Assembly (NCBI GenBank): GCA_934281515.1
Contig: CAKQXG010000047.1
Span: forward strand, 1-13,680
DNA from: an uncultured Clostridia bacterium
GTDB lineage: Bacteria > Bacillota > Clostridia > Christensenellales > CAG-314
Length of the DNA: 13,680 nucleotides
Direction of reading: 5' to 3'
Within the stretch, counting starts at the first letter, position 1. Each line of letters begins with the position of its first letter. A program made the translations under genes and the position numbers. Below are positions 7,556 to 13,680 of the stretch, piece after piece. Under the pieces are notes generated by a model. That model was given only the letters and a program-made list of their open reading frames with translations. It did not search any database and was not told the origin of the DNA.

Positions 7556-8446
7556 ATGACAATTACTAAGCACAAAAAGAAAAAGTCCGACGAGTTGTGG
7601 GGGACGATTTTTGCAGGCATACCCGTGCTTGCGATGATTGTGTTTACCTACGTTCCGATGGGCATGGCGGTGGTGTTGTCGTTTATGGAGTCGGAAGGCG
7701 GCAGTATTTCCGGCGCGACCTTCCTGCCGATAGACAAATTATTTCAAAACTACGTCACCGTACTCACGGACAAATACTTTTGGGGCGCACTGCTAAACAA
7801 CCTTATATTGATGTTGGAGTTGCCTATATCCATCATTTTGTCCGTGCTGATTGCCGAACTGCTTACAAAAAAGGTGCGTGGCACAAGGTTTTTTAAGGTG
7901 CTGTTGTTTGTGCCGTACGTGTGTTCCGTCACGGCAACGACGTTTATGTGGAACTGGCTGCTTAACAGTCAGTACGGCTTGGTCAACAAGGTGTTGGGCG
8001 TTTCGATAGACTGGTTCAGTCCCGACAACTTTATCTGGTCAATCATGATCATGGGGTTGTGGTCGACTTGCGGTTACCGTATACTGCTGTTTACAGCCGC
8101 GCTGACCAACGTCAACGGCACTCTTAAAGAAGCGGCAAGCATCGACGGCGCAAACAAAGTACAGATTTTTACTCACGTAACGTTGCCTGCGATAACGCCG
8201 ACGATATTTTACGTATTGGTCATGGGTACAATCGGCGTGTTGCAGTCTTTTACGCGTATACAGGTGCTCGATCCTCAAGGACAAAAGTGTCTGACGGCGG
8301 TATTCTACATTTACAAGGAAAGTATTGCAGGTTCCCGCTACGGCGTTGGTTGCGCGGCAAGTATAGTGCTTGCGCTGATTGTGGCAGGACTGACCAAACT
8401 AAACTTTACACTAAGCAAAAAGTGGGTGAACTACGATGCGGCTTAA
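7556..8446 (+). CDS. Carbohydrate ABC importer permease, MalF/UgpA-type
   Basis: Inner-membrane permease (296 residues) of a CUT1 sugar importer, the first of a heterodimeric pair. After a lysine-rich N-terminus (residues 5-10) a first membrane helix spans about 17-42; further helices lie about 77-103, 113-135, 158-182, 212-232 and 266-282. The cytoplasmic coupling loop that docks the ATPase reads EAASIDGANKVQIFTHVTLP at 192-211, a good match to the EAA motif. The start is set by AAGGAG (7541-7546) 9 nt upstream. The gene follows the binding protein by 19 nt and overlaps the next permease by 11 nt, so the three form one operon. No ATP-binding subunit is encoded nearby; a shared MsmK-like ATPase elsewhere in the genome is the usual arrangement. 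Confidence 0.93.
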   Translation: MTITKHKKKKSDELWGTIFAGIPVLAMIVFTYVPMGMAVVLSFMESEGGSISGATFLPIDKLFQNYVTVLTDKYFWGALLNNLILMLELPISIILSVLIAELLTKKVRGTRFFKVLLFVPYVCSVTATTFMWNWLLNSQYGLVNKVLGVSIDWFSPDNFIWSIMIMGLWSTCGYRILLFTAALTNVNGTLKEAASIDGANKVQIFTHVTLPAITPTIFYVLVMGTIGVLQSFTRIQVLDPQGQKCLTAVFYIYKESIAGSRYGVGCAASIVLALIVAGLTKLNFTLSKKWVNYDAA

Positions 8447-9308
8447 ATCCAGAACTTCACACAAACGTTTGAACACCGCTTTGGTGTATGTGGGACTGAT
8501 CGTGGCTTCGCTGATGGTGGTGTTGCCATTTGCAATCATTTTGATTACGTCCTTCAAGTCGGCGAAAGACGCACTGTCGTGGGAGTTTTCGCTTGTGGGC
8601 AAAGACGGCTTGACGTTGCAAGGTTACAAAGCGTTTTTCGACTACACCAATTACAGCACGGGTACGCCGTGGCTGTGGTCGGGATTACTCAACACTCTTA
8701 TTACGTCGGTTGTACCTACGTTAGGGTCGCTGTTTTTCGGCGCATTGGCGGCTTTTGCCTTTGCAAAGATACGTTTTAAGATGAGTAAACCGTTTTTTGC
8801 GATAATTCTCTTTACAATGATGGTTCCGGGTACTATACTAATGGTACCGCACTATCTGATGTACCAGAGTTTCGGGTGGATCGGCACTTATCTTCCACTG
8901 ATTATCCCCGGGTTCTTCGGCGGAGCAAGCCTGATATTCTTCTTGCGGCAGTTTATGTACGGCATACCCGACTCGCTTATCGAAGCGGGCAAGATTGACG
9001 GACTTAGTTGGTTCGGCATATTTGTGCGTATAATGTTGCCGCTTATAGTACCTGCACTGCTTGCACAAGGATTGCTCGGGTTTATCGCGCACTACAATGC
9101 TTATCTGGGGCCCTTGCTTTACATCGGCGACAACAAAGCGTTGTCTACACTGCAACTTGTTGTGGCAAACTTCAGCGCGGCGGAAAAGCACAACTATCCT
9201 GCGCTTATGGCGTGCTGTATCGTAACCATTTTGCCGATACTTGTGCTGTATGCGGTTTTTCAAAAGTACTTTGTCGAGGGCATTGCCACGACAGGTATGA
9301 AGCTGTAA
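8436..9308 (+). CDS. Carbohydrate ABC importer permease, MalG/UgpE-type
   Basis: Second membrane subunit (290 residues) of the CUT1 importer. Hydrophobic segments lie near 17-40, 84-110, 119-140, 150-170, 200-218 and 256-276. The ATPase-docking EAA loop reads EAGKIDGLSWFGIFVRIMLP at 183-202. The sequence ends in KYFVEGIATTGMKL, the closing motif typical of MalG-type permeases. The ATG overlaps the end of the previous gene by 11 nt and has only a weak purine site (GGGTGA at 8424-8429), so translation probably depends on coupling to the upstream permease. A hairpin terminator follows 15 nt after the stop. Confidence 0.93.
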   Translation: MRLKSRTSHKRLNTALVYVGLIVASLMVVLPFAIILITSFKSAKDALSWEFSLVGKDGLTLQGYKAFFDYTNYSTGTPWLWSGLLNTLITSVVPTLGSLFFGALAAFAFAKIRFKMSKPFFAIILFTMMVPGTILMVPHYLMYQSFGWIGTYLPLIIPGFFGGASLIFFLRQFMYGIPDSLIEAGKIDGLSWFGIFVRIMLPLIVPALLAQGLLGFIAHYNAYLGPLLYIGDNKALSTLQLVVANFSAAEKHNYPALMACCIVTILPILVLYAVFQKYFVEGIATTGMKL

Positions 9309-9323
9309 CTTCTGACAACTTTG

Positions 9324-9368
9324 CGACGTGCTTACGGCGGTATTTTCCGTAGTCAAGCACGTCGTTTT
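9324..9368 (+). terminator. Hairpin terminator after the ABC importer operon
   Basis: CGACGTGCTT (9324-9333) pairs perfectly over 10 bp with AAGCACGTCG (9355-9364). The loop contains a second stem, ACGG with CCGT, and TTTT follows at 9365-9368. The T-run is short, so termination may be partial and allow some read-through into the GH43 gene downstream. Confidence 0.72.
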
Positions 9369-9382
9369 GACGAAATCGTCAA
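9367..9382. repeat. 16-bp inverted repeat upstream of cytoplasmic GH43, candidate operator
   Basis: TTGACGA and TCGTCAA are exact reverse complements around a 2-nt AA centre. The repeat starts within the T-run of the importer terminator and ends 42 nt before the GH43 ATG. The size and symmetry suit a LacI-type operator, or a compact hairpin in RNA. The TTGACG inside it resembles a -35 box, but no matching -10 box was found at the proper distance. Confidence 0.5.
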
Positions 9383-9424
9383 TGCGGATGCAAACCGAAA
9401 ATTTTGCAGAAAATCGATACGTAT

Positions 9425-10330
9425 ATGAAAATTATCGACATCAAAGGGCTTGGACAGCCCGATCCGTACATCATCGAAAGCAAAGGCAAGTACTACATTT
9501 ACAGCACAGGCGGCAATGGCGTACAGTGCTATTCGAGCGACAACTTGTTTGACGGTTGGCGTCACGTAGGAACCGTATTCAGCCGGGAAGGACAAAAGGA
9601 GTATTGGGCACCGACAGTCATCGAGCGCGGTGGCAAGTACTACATGTACTACTCGTCCATGCCCGCAGGCGAAACCGACACCCACACGCAAAACATCAAG
9701 TTGGCGGTATGCGATACGCCCGACGGACAGTTCACCTTTGTCAAGGACATGTTGCCACCGTTCAGTATCGACGCACACGTTGTTGCAAACAATTGCGGTT
9801 TGTGGATGTTCTACTCGCAAAACAAGTACGAAGGCGACAGGGTTGGTACATATATCGTGGTCGATCGCATGTCGGACGAGTACACTATGTGCGGCAAACC
9901 CAAAGCCGTGGTGGAACCGACATTGGAAGAAGAAGTATTTCAAAAGGATCGCTTTAAACCGGGGCAGGATTGGTACACAATCGAAGGCGCGTACTATTTC
10001 AAAAAGGACGGTTGGCACTACTGCATTTACAGTGCAAATTGCTACTTCAAACCGACTTATCACTTGGGATATGCGGCTGTCAGGAGTGACAGCGATATGC
10101 TTAACGAGTTGAATTTTGTCAAGCATTCGGCGGACAAATTCGATCCGTTGCTTGCTTCCGACGAGCAAGAAATCAGCACGGGACACAACAGCATGATCGA
10201 GGTCGACGGACAGTTATACGTTGTCTACCACGGGCGCGACGCGTCATCTGATTGTCACAGCGATGACCGCACCGCCCGCATATGCAAGTTGATTGCGGCC
10301 AACGGCACACTGACGATGGAAAAGATATAA
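9425..10330 (+). CDS. GH43-family glycoside hydrolase, cytoplasmic
   Basis: A second GH43 beta-propeller glycosidase, 301 residues from ATG 9425, with no signal peptide and therefore likely cytoplasmic. Family landmarks in order are GQPDPYII with probable catalytic base Asp13, EYWAPTVIE at 59-67, SIDAHVV with pKa-modulating Asp116, TIEGAYYF with probable general acid Glu187, and TGHNSMIEVDGQLYVVYHGR at 252-271 carrying the conserved histidine 254. All catalytic acids are present. The length fits a single-domain enzyme. It has little similarity by eye to the lipoprotein GH43 at 2291-3964 beyond the shared motifs, so the two probably act on different linkages. The start is uncertain: neither ATG 9425 nor an in-frame TTG at 9404 has a clear ribosome site, unlike the neighbours. 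It probably trims oligosaccharides brought in by the importer just upstream (inference). Confidence 0.87.
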   Translation: MKIIDIKGLGQPDPYIIESKGKYYIYSTGGNGVQCYSSDNLFDGWRHVGTVFSREGQKEYWAPTVIERGGKYYMYYSSMPAGETDTHTQNIKLAVCDTPDGQFTFVKDMLPPFSIDAHVVANNCGLWMFYSQNKYEGDRVGTYIVVDRMSDEYTMCGKPKAVVEPTLEEEVFQKDRFKPGQDWYTIEGAYYFKKDGWHYCIYSANCYFKPTYHLGYAAVRSDSDMLNELNFVKHSADKFDPLLASDEQEISTGHNSMIEVDGQLYVVYHGRDASSDCHSDDRTARICKLIAANGTLTMEKI

Positions 10331-10344
10331 TATGGAACAGACTG

Positions 10345-10380
10345 ACGTCTGCATTGCATATGCGATGCGGACGTTTTTTT
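10345..10380 (+). terminator. Strong intrinsic terminator after the GH43 gene
   Basis: A 13-bp stem pairs 10345-10357 with 10362-10374 and contains two G-U pairs, closed by a 4-nt loop. A run of seven T follows (10374-10380). It lies 14 nt after the stop codon and closes the plus-strand glycan operon. Confidence 0.9.
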
Positions 10381-10399
10381 ATTACGTATGCGGAATTTG

Positions 10400-10428
10400 C
10401 TGACAAACGCAGGCATTTGTGTTACAAT
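10400..10428 (+). promoter_or_regulatory. Sigma-A-type promoter for the membrane protein gene
   Basis: CTGACA (10400-10405) and TACAAT (10423-10428) each match the consensus at five of six positions and are exactly 17 nt apart. Transcription should start at about 10434-10436, on or just before the ATG at 10436. Confidence 0.7.
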
Positions 10429-10435
10429 ATCCTTG

Positions 10436-11329
10436 ATGAAAATGTTTGAAGAAAAACTACTCGGCGGAGACTACGCCGAACAATTGCCGACGACGCGTCG
10501 GGCGGCGTTTGCCTTTTACGGAAAACAGCAATTTTGGAAATTGTTGCTTTGCGGTGCTTTTACGTCGTTGTTTTTCGCGCCGTTACTGGTGTGGTTGTAC
10601 GCCATGAATTATGCCAGGGCGCAAGCCGTAGCCGCGCTGGACCCTACAGCCGCCGACTACGCCGTAATGTACGGACAACTTCTAGTCGGGTGGTCGCTTA
10701 AAACCTACCTTGTTTCTGTGCCGCTTGTCGCGCTGTTTTTCGTCGGACTTGCAGGCTTGTTTGCGCTGGTCAAGCGTATTTGTTTCTACCAATCGAGTAA
10801 CTACCGTGAGTATTTTGTCGGCATTGCACACAATTGGTTGCACTTTGCGTTGTGGGGTATGCTGTTCGGCATTTCGTTGTTCTTTTTGCGTTTCAACATC
10901 ACCTACTACACGGTAAGCGGTTTCTCTCCCGTGGCAAAAGGTTTGCTTGCCGGTTTTGCGGTCGTGCAGTTCGTGCTTGTTGCAGTTGCCACGATGTACT
11001 TTGTTACCGGTGACGTCACCTATCGCTACACACTGTGGCAAAGCATAAAAAACGCATTTTTGCTGACGTTTAACAGCTTGTTTAAAAACCTGCTTTTTGC
11101 CGCCATTGGCTTTGCTCCCTTTGTCATTGCGTTGTTTGTGCCGTCACCGTTCCAAACGCTGTTGCTGGCAGTGGCAGGGTTGGTGTATCCGGGATTTTTG
11201 TCACTGTTGTGGACGACCTATTGTCAGGGCGTGTACGACAAGGCAATCAATCCGCAACTAGGTGCGGAGTACGTCGGAAAGGGTCTTGCCAAACGGCATG
11301 GCGACGGTGACAGCGAAAAAACTGTATAA
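10436..11329 (+). CDS. Six-helix membrane protein, DUF624/YesL-like
   Basis: Integral membrane protein of 297 residues with six predicted helices at about 34-57, 92-113, 133-152, 166-190, 213-235 and 240-262, a cytoplasmic-looking charged N-terminus and a hydrophilic tail. The spacing of helices, the aromatic YQSSNYREYFVGIAHNW stretch (118-134) and the YRYTLWQSIKNAFLLTF stretch (196-212) recall the DUF624 (YesL) family, found next to carbohydrate importers in Bacillota and of unknown biochemical role. It is longer than the usual 200 or so residues, with an N-terminal addition, so the assignment is tentative. The first in-frame ATG (10388) lies upstream of the predicted promoter, so I chose 10436; ATG 10442 is an alternative. 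No ribosome site precedes either. It is transcribed alone between two terminators. Confidence 0.6.
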   Translation: MKMFEEKLLGGDYAEQLPTTRRAAFAFYGKQQFWKLLLCGAFTSLFFAPLLVWLYAMNYARAQAVAALDPTAADYAVMYGQLLVGWSLKTYLVSVPLVALFFVGLAGLFALVKRICFYQSSNYREYFVGIAHNWLHFALWGMLFGISLFFLRFNITYYTVSGFSPVAKGLLAGFAVVQFVLVAVATMYFVTGDVTYRYTLWQSIKNAFLLTFNSLFKNLLFAAIGFAPFVIALFVPSPFQTLLLAVAGLVYPGFLSLLWTTYCQGVYDKAINPQLGAEYVGKGLAKRHGDGDSEKTV

Positions 11330-11367
11330 AAAACTTATACGTATATAAAAATTTGATACGAAACTGC

Positions 11368-11405
11368 AAAACGGAGCCGATGCGCGATGCATTGACTCCG
11401 TTTTT
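11368..11405. terminator. Bidirectional terminator between convergent genes
   Basis: AAAACGGAG (11368-11376) is the exact reverse complement of CTCCGTTTT (11396-11404), with an inner ATGC/GCAT pair in the 19-nt loop. Each strand reads a GC-rich stem followed by a T-run, so it can serve the membrane protein gene (+) and the HAD gene (-). Confidence 0.85.
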
Positions 11406-11429
11406 AATGTCGATATAAAACTGATTTTC

Positions 11430-11466
11430 GCCGAATGGCGGAAGCTCAGGTAATGCTTCTCTCGGC
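11430..11466 (-). repeat. Nested inverted repeat just after the HAD gene stop
   Basis: GCCGA (11430-11434) pairs with TCGGC (11462-11466), and inside it GAAGC (11441-11445) pairs with GCTTC (11455-11459). It begins 4 nt past the HAD stop codon. It has internal bulges and a poor T-run, so it is more likely a 3'-end stabilising hairpin than a main terminator. Confidence 0.4.
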
Positions 11467-11469
11467 AAA

Positions 11470-12462
11470 CTATCCGTTCACTTTCTTTATATATTGCAAT
11501 ATTTGGTCAAAGTTGTCGAAGTACTCGTTGCAAAGAGCGCGCGTACCGCTACCGTCGATATTGCCGCCGTCGAAACCTATCGTTACATATCCTGCAAGGC
11601 GTACGCTGCATACGCCCGCGCCGCTGTCCTCGATGCCGAGTACATGGCAGCGATCTGCTTCGGCAATACCTAGTCCTACCGCGCCCGTTTCGGCGTACAG
11701 CCAAGGGTGTGGTTTTGGTGACAGTTCGCCCAGTGTGCCGACGCTACCTTTTACAAGGGGGAAACCTGCCGAAATGATGCTGTCGTAAAAATCTTTCGGA
11801 TCGCCCATATCAAGCGTATCGAACGCCGACTTTATCTCGGGATATGCCTTTTCGTACAGTCCGCTTGTCACAAGTCCGATTTTTATGCCCATGTCTTTAA
11901 GCGCGAGCAAAAATACTTTCAGTTTGGGTGACGGCGTAAATGCTCCCTGCTTGCCGATGCCGTTCATGATGGCTTCCATTTCGCGGTGGGTGTGCATAAA
12001 GTAGTACTTGCGCGCCTCTTCGAGCGTTTTGTCGGGGCAGTACTTGTCTATCATATACTGCAGGTGTTCCGACACGCTATGCCCCGATACAAAGGGCAGG
12101 TCGGCTTGTTCCATACGGAAGTCGGGGTTGCCAAGCAGAGATGCGGTGGTTTGTTCGATTATCCAAATCCAGAACTCTTCGCTGCGTACGCTTGTGCCGT
12201 CAAGGTCCATCAGTACTGCTTTTATCGGAGCCTGTACCGTTACGGGTTTCAGTTTATAGTAGGCAGGGTAGCCTATTGCCGAGGCAACGTAGGCAAGCGT
12301 GCAGTTGTCAAAGCAGACAAATTCTACTTTGCCGTCGCCGGTTGCGTAGACGTTTTGTACGCCGTTTATGCCTTTTTCAAACACTCCGTCGGAGCATTTG
12401 TCTATTTGTTTCAGTCCGCTTGTCCGGTCAAATGTGCCAAGGTCGGGTATTACGTATTTCAT
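11470..12462 (-). CDS. HAD-superfamily phosphatase with N-terminal extension
   Basis: Predicted cytoplasmic phosphohydrolase or phosphomutase of the haloacid dehalogenase superfamily, 330 residues. The HAD core starts only near residue 80. Motif I is LMDLDGTS with nucleophile Asp86 and acid/base Asp88, motif II is LVTSG with Ser200, motif III is Lys250 in SPKPHP, and motif IV is GIEDSGAG with Glu278 and Asp279. A helical cap of about 80 residues lies between motifs I and II, as in the beta-phosphoglucomutase/sugar-phosphatase branch. Residues 1-79 match no domain I know; they contain four cysteines (23, 50, 54 and none paired in a clear metal motif beyond these three visible ones) and a GDGKVEFVCFDN stretch. 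The start at 12462 is supported by AAAAAGGA 7 nt upstream and a good promoter. A role on a sugar phosphate is inferred from its glycan-enzyme neighbours. Confidence 0.82.
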   Translation of the reverse strand: MKYVIPDLGTFDRTSGLKQIDKCSDGVFEKGINGVQNVYATGDGKVEFVCFDNCTLAYVASAIGYPAYYKLKPVTVQAPIKAVLMDLDGTSVRSEEFWIWIIEQTTASLLGNPDFRMEQADLPFVSGHSVSEHLQYMIDKYCPDKTLEEARKYYFMHTHREMEAIMNGIGKQGAFTPSPKLKVFLLALKDMGIKIGLVTSGLYEKAYPEIKSAFDTLDMGDPKDFYDSIISAGFPLVKGSVGTLGELSPKPHPWLYAETGAVGLGIAEADRCHVLGIEDSGAGVCSVRLAGYVTIGFDGGNIDGSGTRALCNEYFDNFDQILQYIKKVNG

Positions 12463-12469
12463 TTGTTTA

Positions 12470-12477
12470 TCCTTTTT
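12470..12477 (-). promoter_or_regulatory. Ribosome binding site deciding the HAD gene start
   Basis: On the minus strand AAAAAGGA precedes the ATG at 12462 by 7 nt. The reading frame stays open upstream to an ATG at 12672, but that part would run through the promoter and the hairpin, so it is not coding. Confidence 0.8.
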
Positions 12478-12516
12478 GTTTGTTGTCACGGTTCCGTGTA
12501 GCTTTTGTCGTTGTTT

Positions 12517-12545
12517 ATTATACACGATGTCGGTTGTTTTGTAAA
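12517..12545 (-). promoter_or_regulatory. Sigma-A-type promoter for the HAD gene
   Basis: On the minus strand TTTACA (12545-12540) and a perfect TATAAT (12522-12517) are separated by 17 nt. Transcription should begin near 12510, giving a leader of about 48 nt that contains the ribosome site. Confidence 0.85.
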
Positions 12546-12551
12546 CAAAAC
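12536..12551. promoter_or_regulatory. Palindrome over the -35 box of the HAD promoter, candidate operator
   Basis: GTTTTGT and ACAAAAC flank a 2-nt AA centre in a perfect 16-bp inverted repeat that covers the whole -35 element (12540-12545). A repressor bound here would block the polymerase. The binding protein is not in the window. Confidence 0.5.
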
Positions 12552-12552
12552 C

Positions 12553-12585
12553 GCCACAAAACGATGTTGAATATCCTTTTGTGGC
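12553..12585 (-). terminator. Hairpin after the GH38 gene, probable terminator
   Basis: GCCACAAAA (12553-12561) and TTTTGTGGC (12577-12585) form a perfect 9-bp stem with a 15-nt loop. On the minus strand GG and then TTTTGTTT follow. It lies 44 nt beyond the GH38 stop and just upstream of the HAD promoter, separating the two units. The stem is half A-T, so its strength is uncertain. Confidence 0.6.
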
Positions 12586-12629
12586 AGCTTGTATGTTTTG
12601 TTTGTCGAGTATCGAATTGTCGGTTTCGA

Positions 12630-13680
12630 CTACTTCAATTTTAGTACAAATGTTTCGATTTTTTTGCCGCACAGTTCGATTGTCCAGGCATTGTCGTCAA
12701 CGGAAAGAGTTTCGATTGGCGATTCGTCAAGGTGTGTACGCACAACTTGCTTTATCGGCAGTATTGTGGATATTGTCAGCGGCAACGTTTCGTCGGTGGT
12801 GTTGTAAACACGTAGCGTCAAACCTGTTCCGTCTTCCGACTGTTTCAATGCGCTTGTCAGTACCTTGCCTTCCTGGCTGAATGTAAAGAAACTTGCGCTT
12901 ACGGGTAGTTTGCCTTCCGTTGCAACGCCTTGAATTGCTTTGAGCGGTACTTTGGCGGCGTATGCCTCGTTCCACACGTGCGCTTGCTCGAAGTTGCCTT
13001 GGTGAGGATACAGGCAAATGTCGTATGTCATCTTGCCGAAACTGTGTTGTCCTGTGTAGCGGTCAAGTTCTTCGTAGGTCATCTTACCGTTTGCCGTCAT
13101 GTAGGCGCGTTGCGTGCGGATAAGCGTAATCTTGATTGTACGGTCGGCGTCGTCGTCCACTTCGTACTCGCGCAGACCCTTTGTAAGCACCGCCAGACCG
13201 ATTTTGCCGTCGGACACGTCTACGAAGTTTTGCATGGGTTGGAAGGGCAAAAACTTGTCGAAGTTGTCCTTTGTGTCACGATGGTTTATCGTGCGGTGCG
13301 CCACGTCCCATGCGCTTTCGCAGTCCGCCCAATCGGCTTGCTGTACGCACGACGGGAAGTTGACAATCAACTTGTGGTCGCGAATCTCGTTGTCGAGAGT
13401 GGTGTGTATGCGCACAAACTTCGCGCCCTTTTCGAGTGTCAGCGTGGTTGTTATTGCAAGGGTTTTGAAGCCGCGACTACGGTCGTTGCCGTCGATTGTC
13501 GCTTCGGCAGGCAGATTCATTGTAATGTCTACCTTGTATACGCCGCGCAATTCGTTGCTTTCCAGCATGGTGACGGTTGCTGCGCTGCCAAGGCTTGTGT
13601 AGGTTGCATTGCGCTTGGGCTTGACGGAGATGTGCGCCGAACCGACTTCGCCGTCGTCGGTAAAGTACAGTTGTTTGGGC
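12630..13680 (-). CDS. GH38 alpha-mannosidase, C-terminal part (5' partial)
   Basis: C-terminal 349 residues of a glycoside hydrolase family 38 enzyme; the frame stays open to the window edge (codons in phase from 13679), so the catalytic N-terminal half lies outside. GH38 enzymes remove alpha-linked mannose with retention, using zinc. Visible family traits are an early LYFTDDGEVGSAHISV stretch, TLTLEKGAKFVRIHTTLDN, a FLPFQPMQNFVDVSDGKIGLAV segment where GH38 proteins carry the core sandwich, TKGLREYEV, ITLIRTQRAYM and FGKMTYDICLYPHQG, in the order expected of the C-terminal beta domains. The ATG at 13568 is internal. Being partial, cellular location cannot be judged, though bacterial GH38 enzymes are often cytoplasmic. 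It probably belongs with the mannose-side of the glycan degradation programme. It does not share a promoter with the HAD gene, which has its own. Confidence 0.87.
   Translation of the reverse strand, partial: PKQLYFTDDGEVGSAHISVKPKRNATYTSLGSAATVTMLESNELRGVYKVDITMNLPAEATIDGNDRSRGFKTLAITTTLTLEKGAKFVRIHTTLDNEIRDHKLIVNFPSCVQQADWADCESAWDVAHRTINHRDTKDNFDKFLPFQPMQNFVDVSDGKIGLAVLTKGLREYEVDDDADRTIKITLIRTQRAYMTANGKMTYEELDRYTGQHSFGKMTYDICLYPHQGNFEQAHVWNEAYAAKVPLKAIQGVATEGKLPVSASFFTFSQEGKVLTSALKQSEDGTGLTLRVYNTTDETLPLTISTILPIKQVVRTHLDESPIETLSVDDNAWTIELCGKKIETFVLKLK

Noticed and set aside
10388..10435. Upstream ATG for the membrane protein gene
   Set aside because: It lies before the predicted -35/-10 promoter, has no ribosome site, and adds a stretch unlike the rest of the protein.
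12463..12672. N-terminal extension of the HAD gene up to ATG 12672
   Set aside because: This part spans a perfect TATAAT promoter, a hairpin and the end of the GH38 gene; a ribosome site supports ATG 12462.
1..13680. CRISPR arrays, tRNA or rRNA genes, transposases or integrase genes
   Set aside because: No regularly spaced direct repeats, cloverleaf sequences or transposase-like proteins were seen.

Overview
The window looks like bacterial accessory DNA from a Bacillota (Clostridia-type) genome of balanced base composition, probably an anaerobe that lives on plant or host glycans. The grounds are: strong AAGGAG-type ribosome sites; lipobox lipoproteins that match Gram-positive envelope proteins; a sugar ABC importer without its own ATPase, as is common where one shared MsmK-type ATPase serves several importers; and a DUF624/YesL-like membrane protein. 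The species cannot be named from the sequence. The moderate GC and the lipoprotein style would fit a gut Christensenellales-like lineage, but that is a guess.

Layout. Positions 1-5487 (+) hold a tightly coupled block: a 5'-truncated PIG3-type quinone oxidoreductase, then three predicted lipoproteins (an InlB-repeat/GLUG-like protein, a GH43 glycosidase, a CBM9-like protein). Each is joined to the one before by a 4-nt ATGA overlap. After a 123-nt gap with hairpins, 5611-9308 (+) encodes a sugar ABC importer: a very long binding lipoprotein and two permeases. A hairpin terminator and a palindrome then precede a cytoplasmic GH43 enzyme (9425-10330), which ends in a strong intrinsic terminator. 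A separate unit (10436-11329, +) encodes a six-helix membrane protein from a promoter that implies a leaderless mRNA. It converges, across a bidirectional terminator, on two minus-strand genes: a HAD phosphatase with an unusual 80-residue N-terminal extension (11470-12462) and the C-terminal part of a GH38 alpha-mannosidase (12630 to the window end).

How it may work together (inference). Surface lipoproteins bind and trim a glycan outside the cell, the ABC importer takes up the oligosaccharides, and the intracellular GH43 and GH38 enzymes finish the hydrolysis. The HAD enzyme may act on a sugar phosphate. The GH43 pair suggests arabinose- or xylose-containing substrates and the GH38 suggests alpha-mannosides; the exact glycan cannot be read from sequence. 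No transcription regulator and no importer ATPase lie in the window. No tRNA, rRNA, CRISPR array or mobile element was seen. No stretch longer than about 170 nt lacks a gene.
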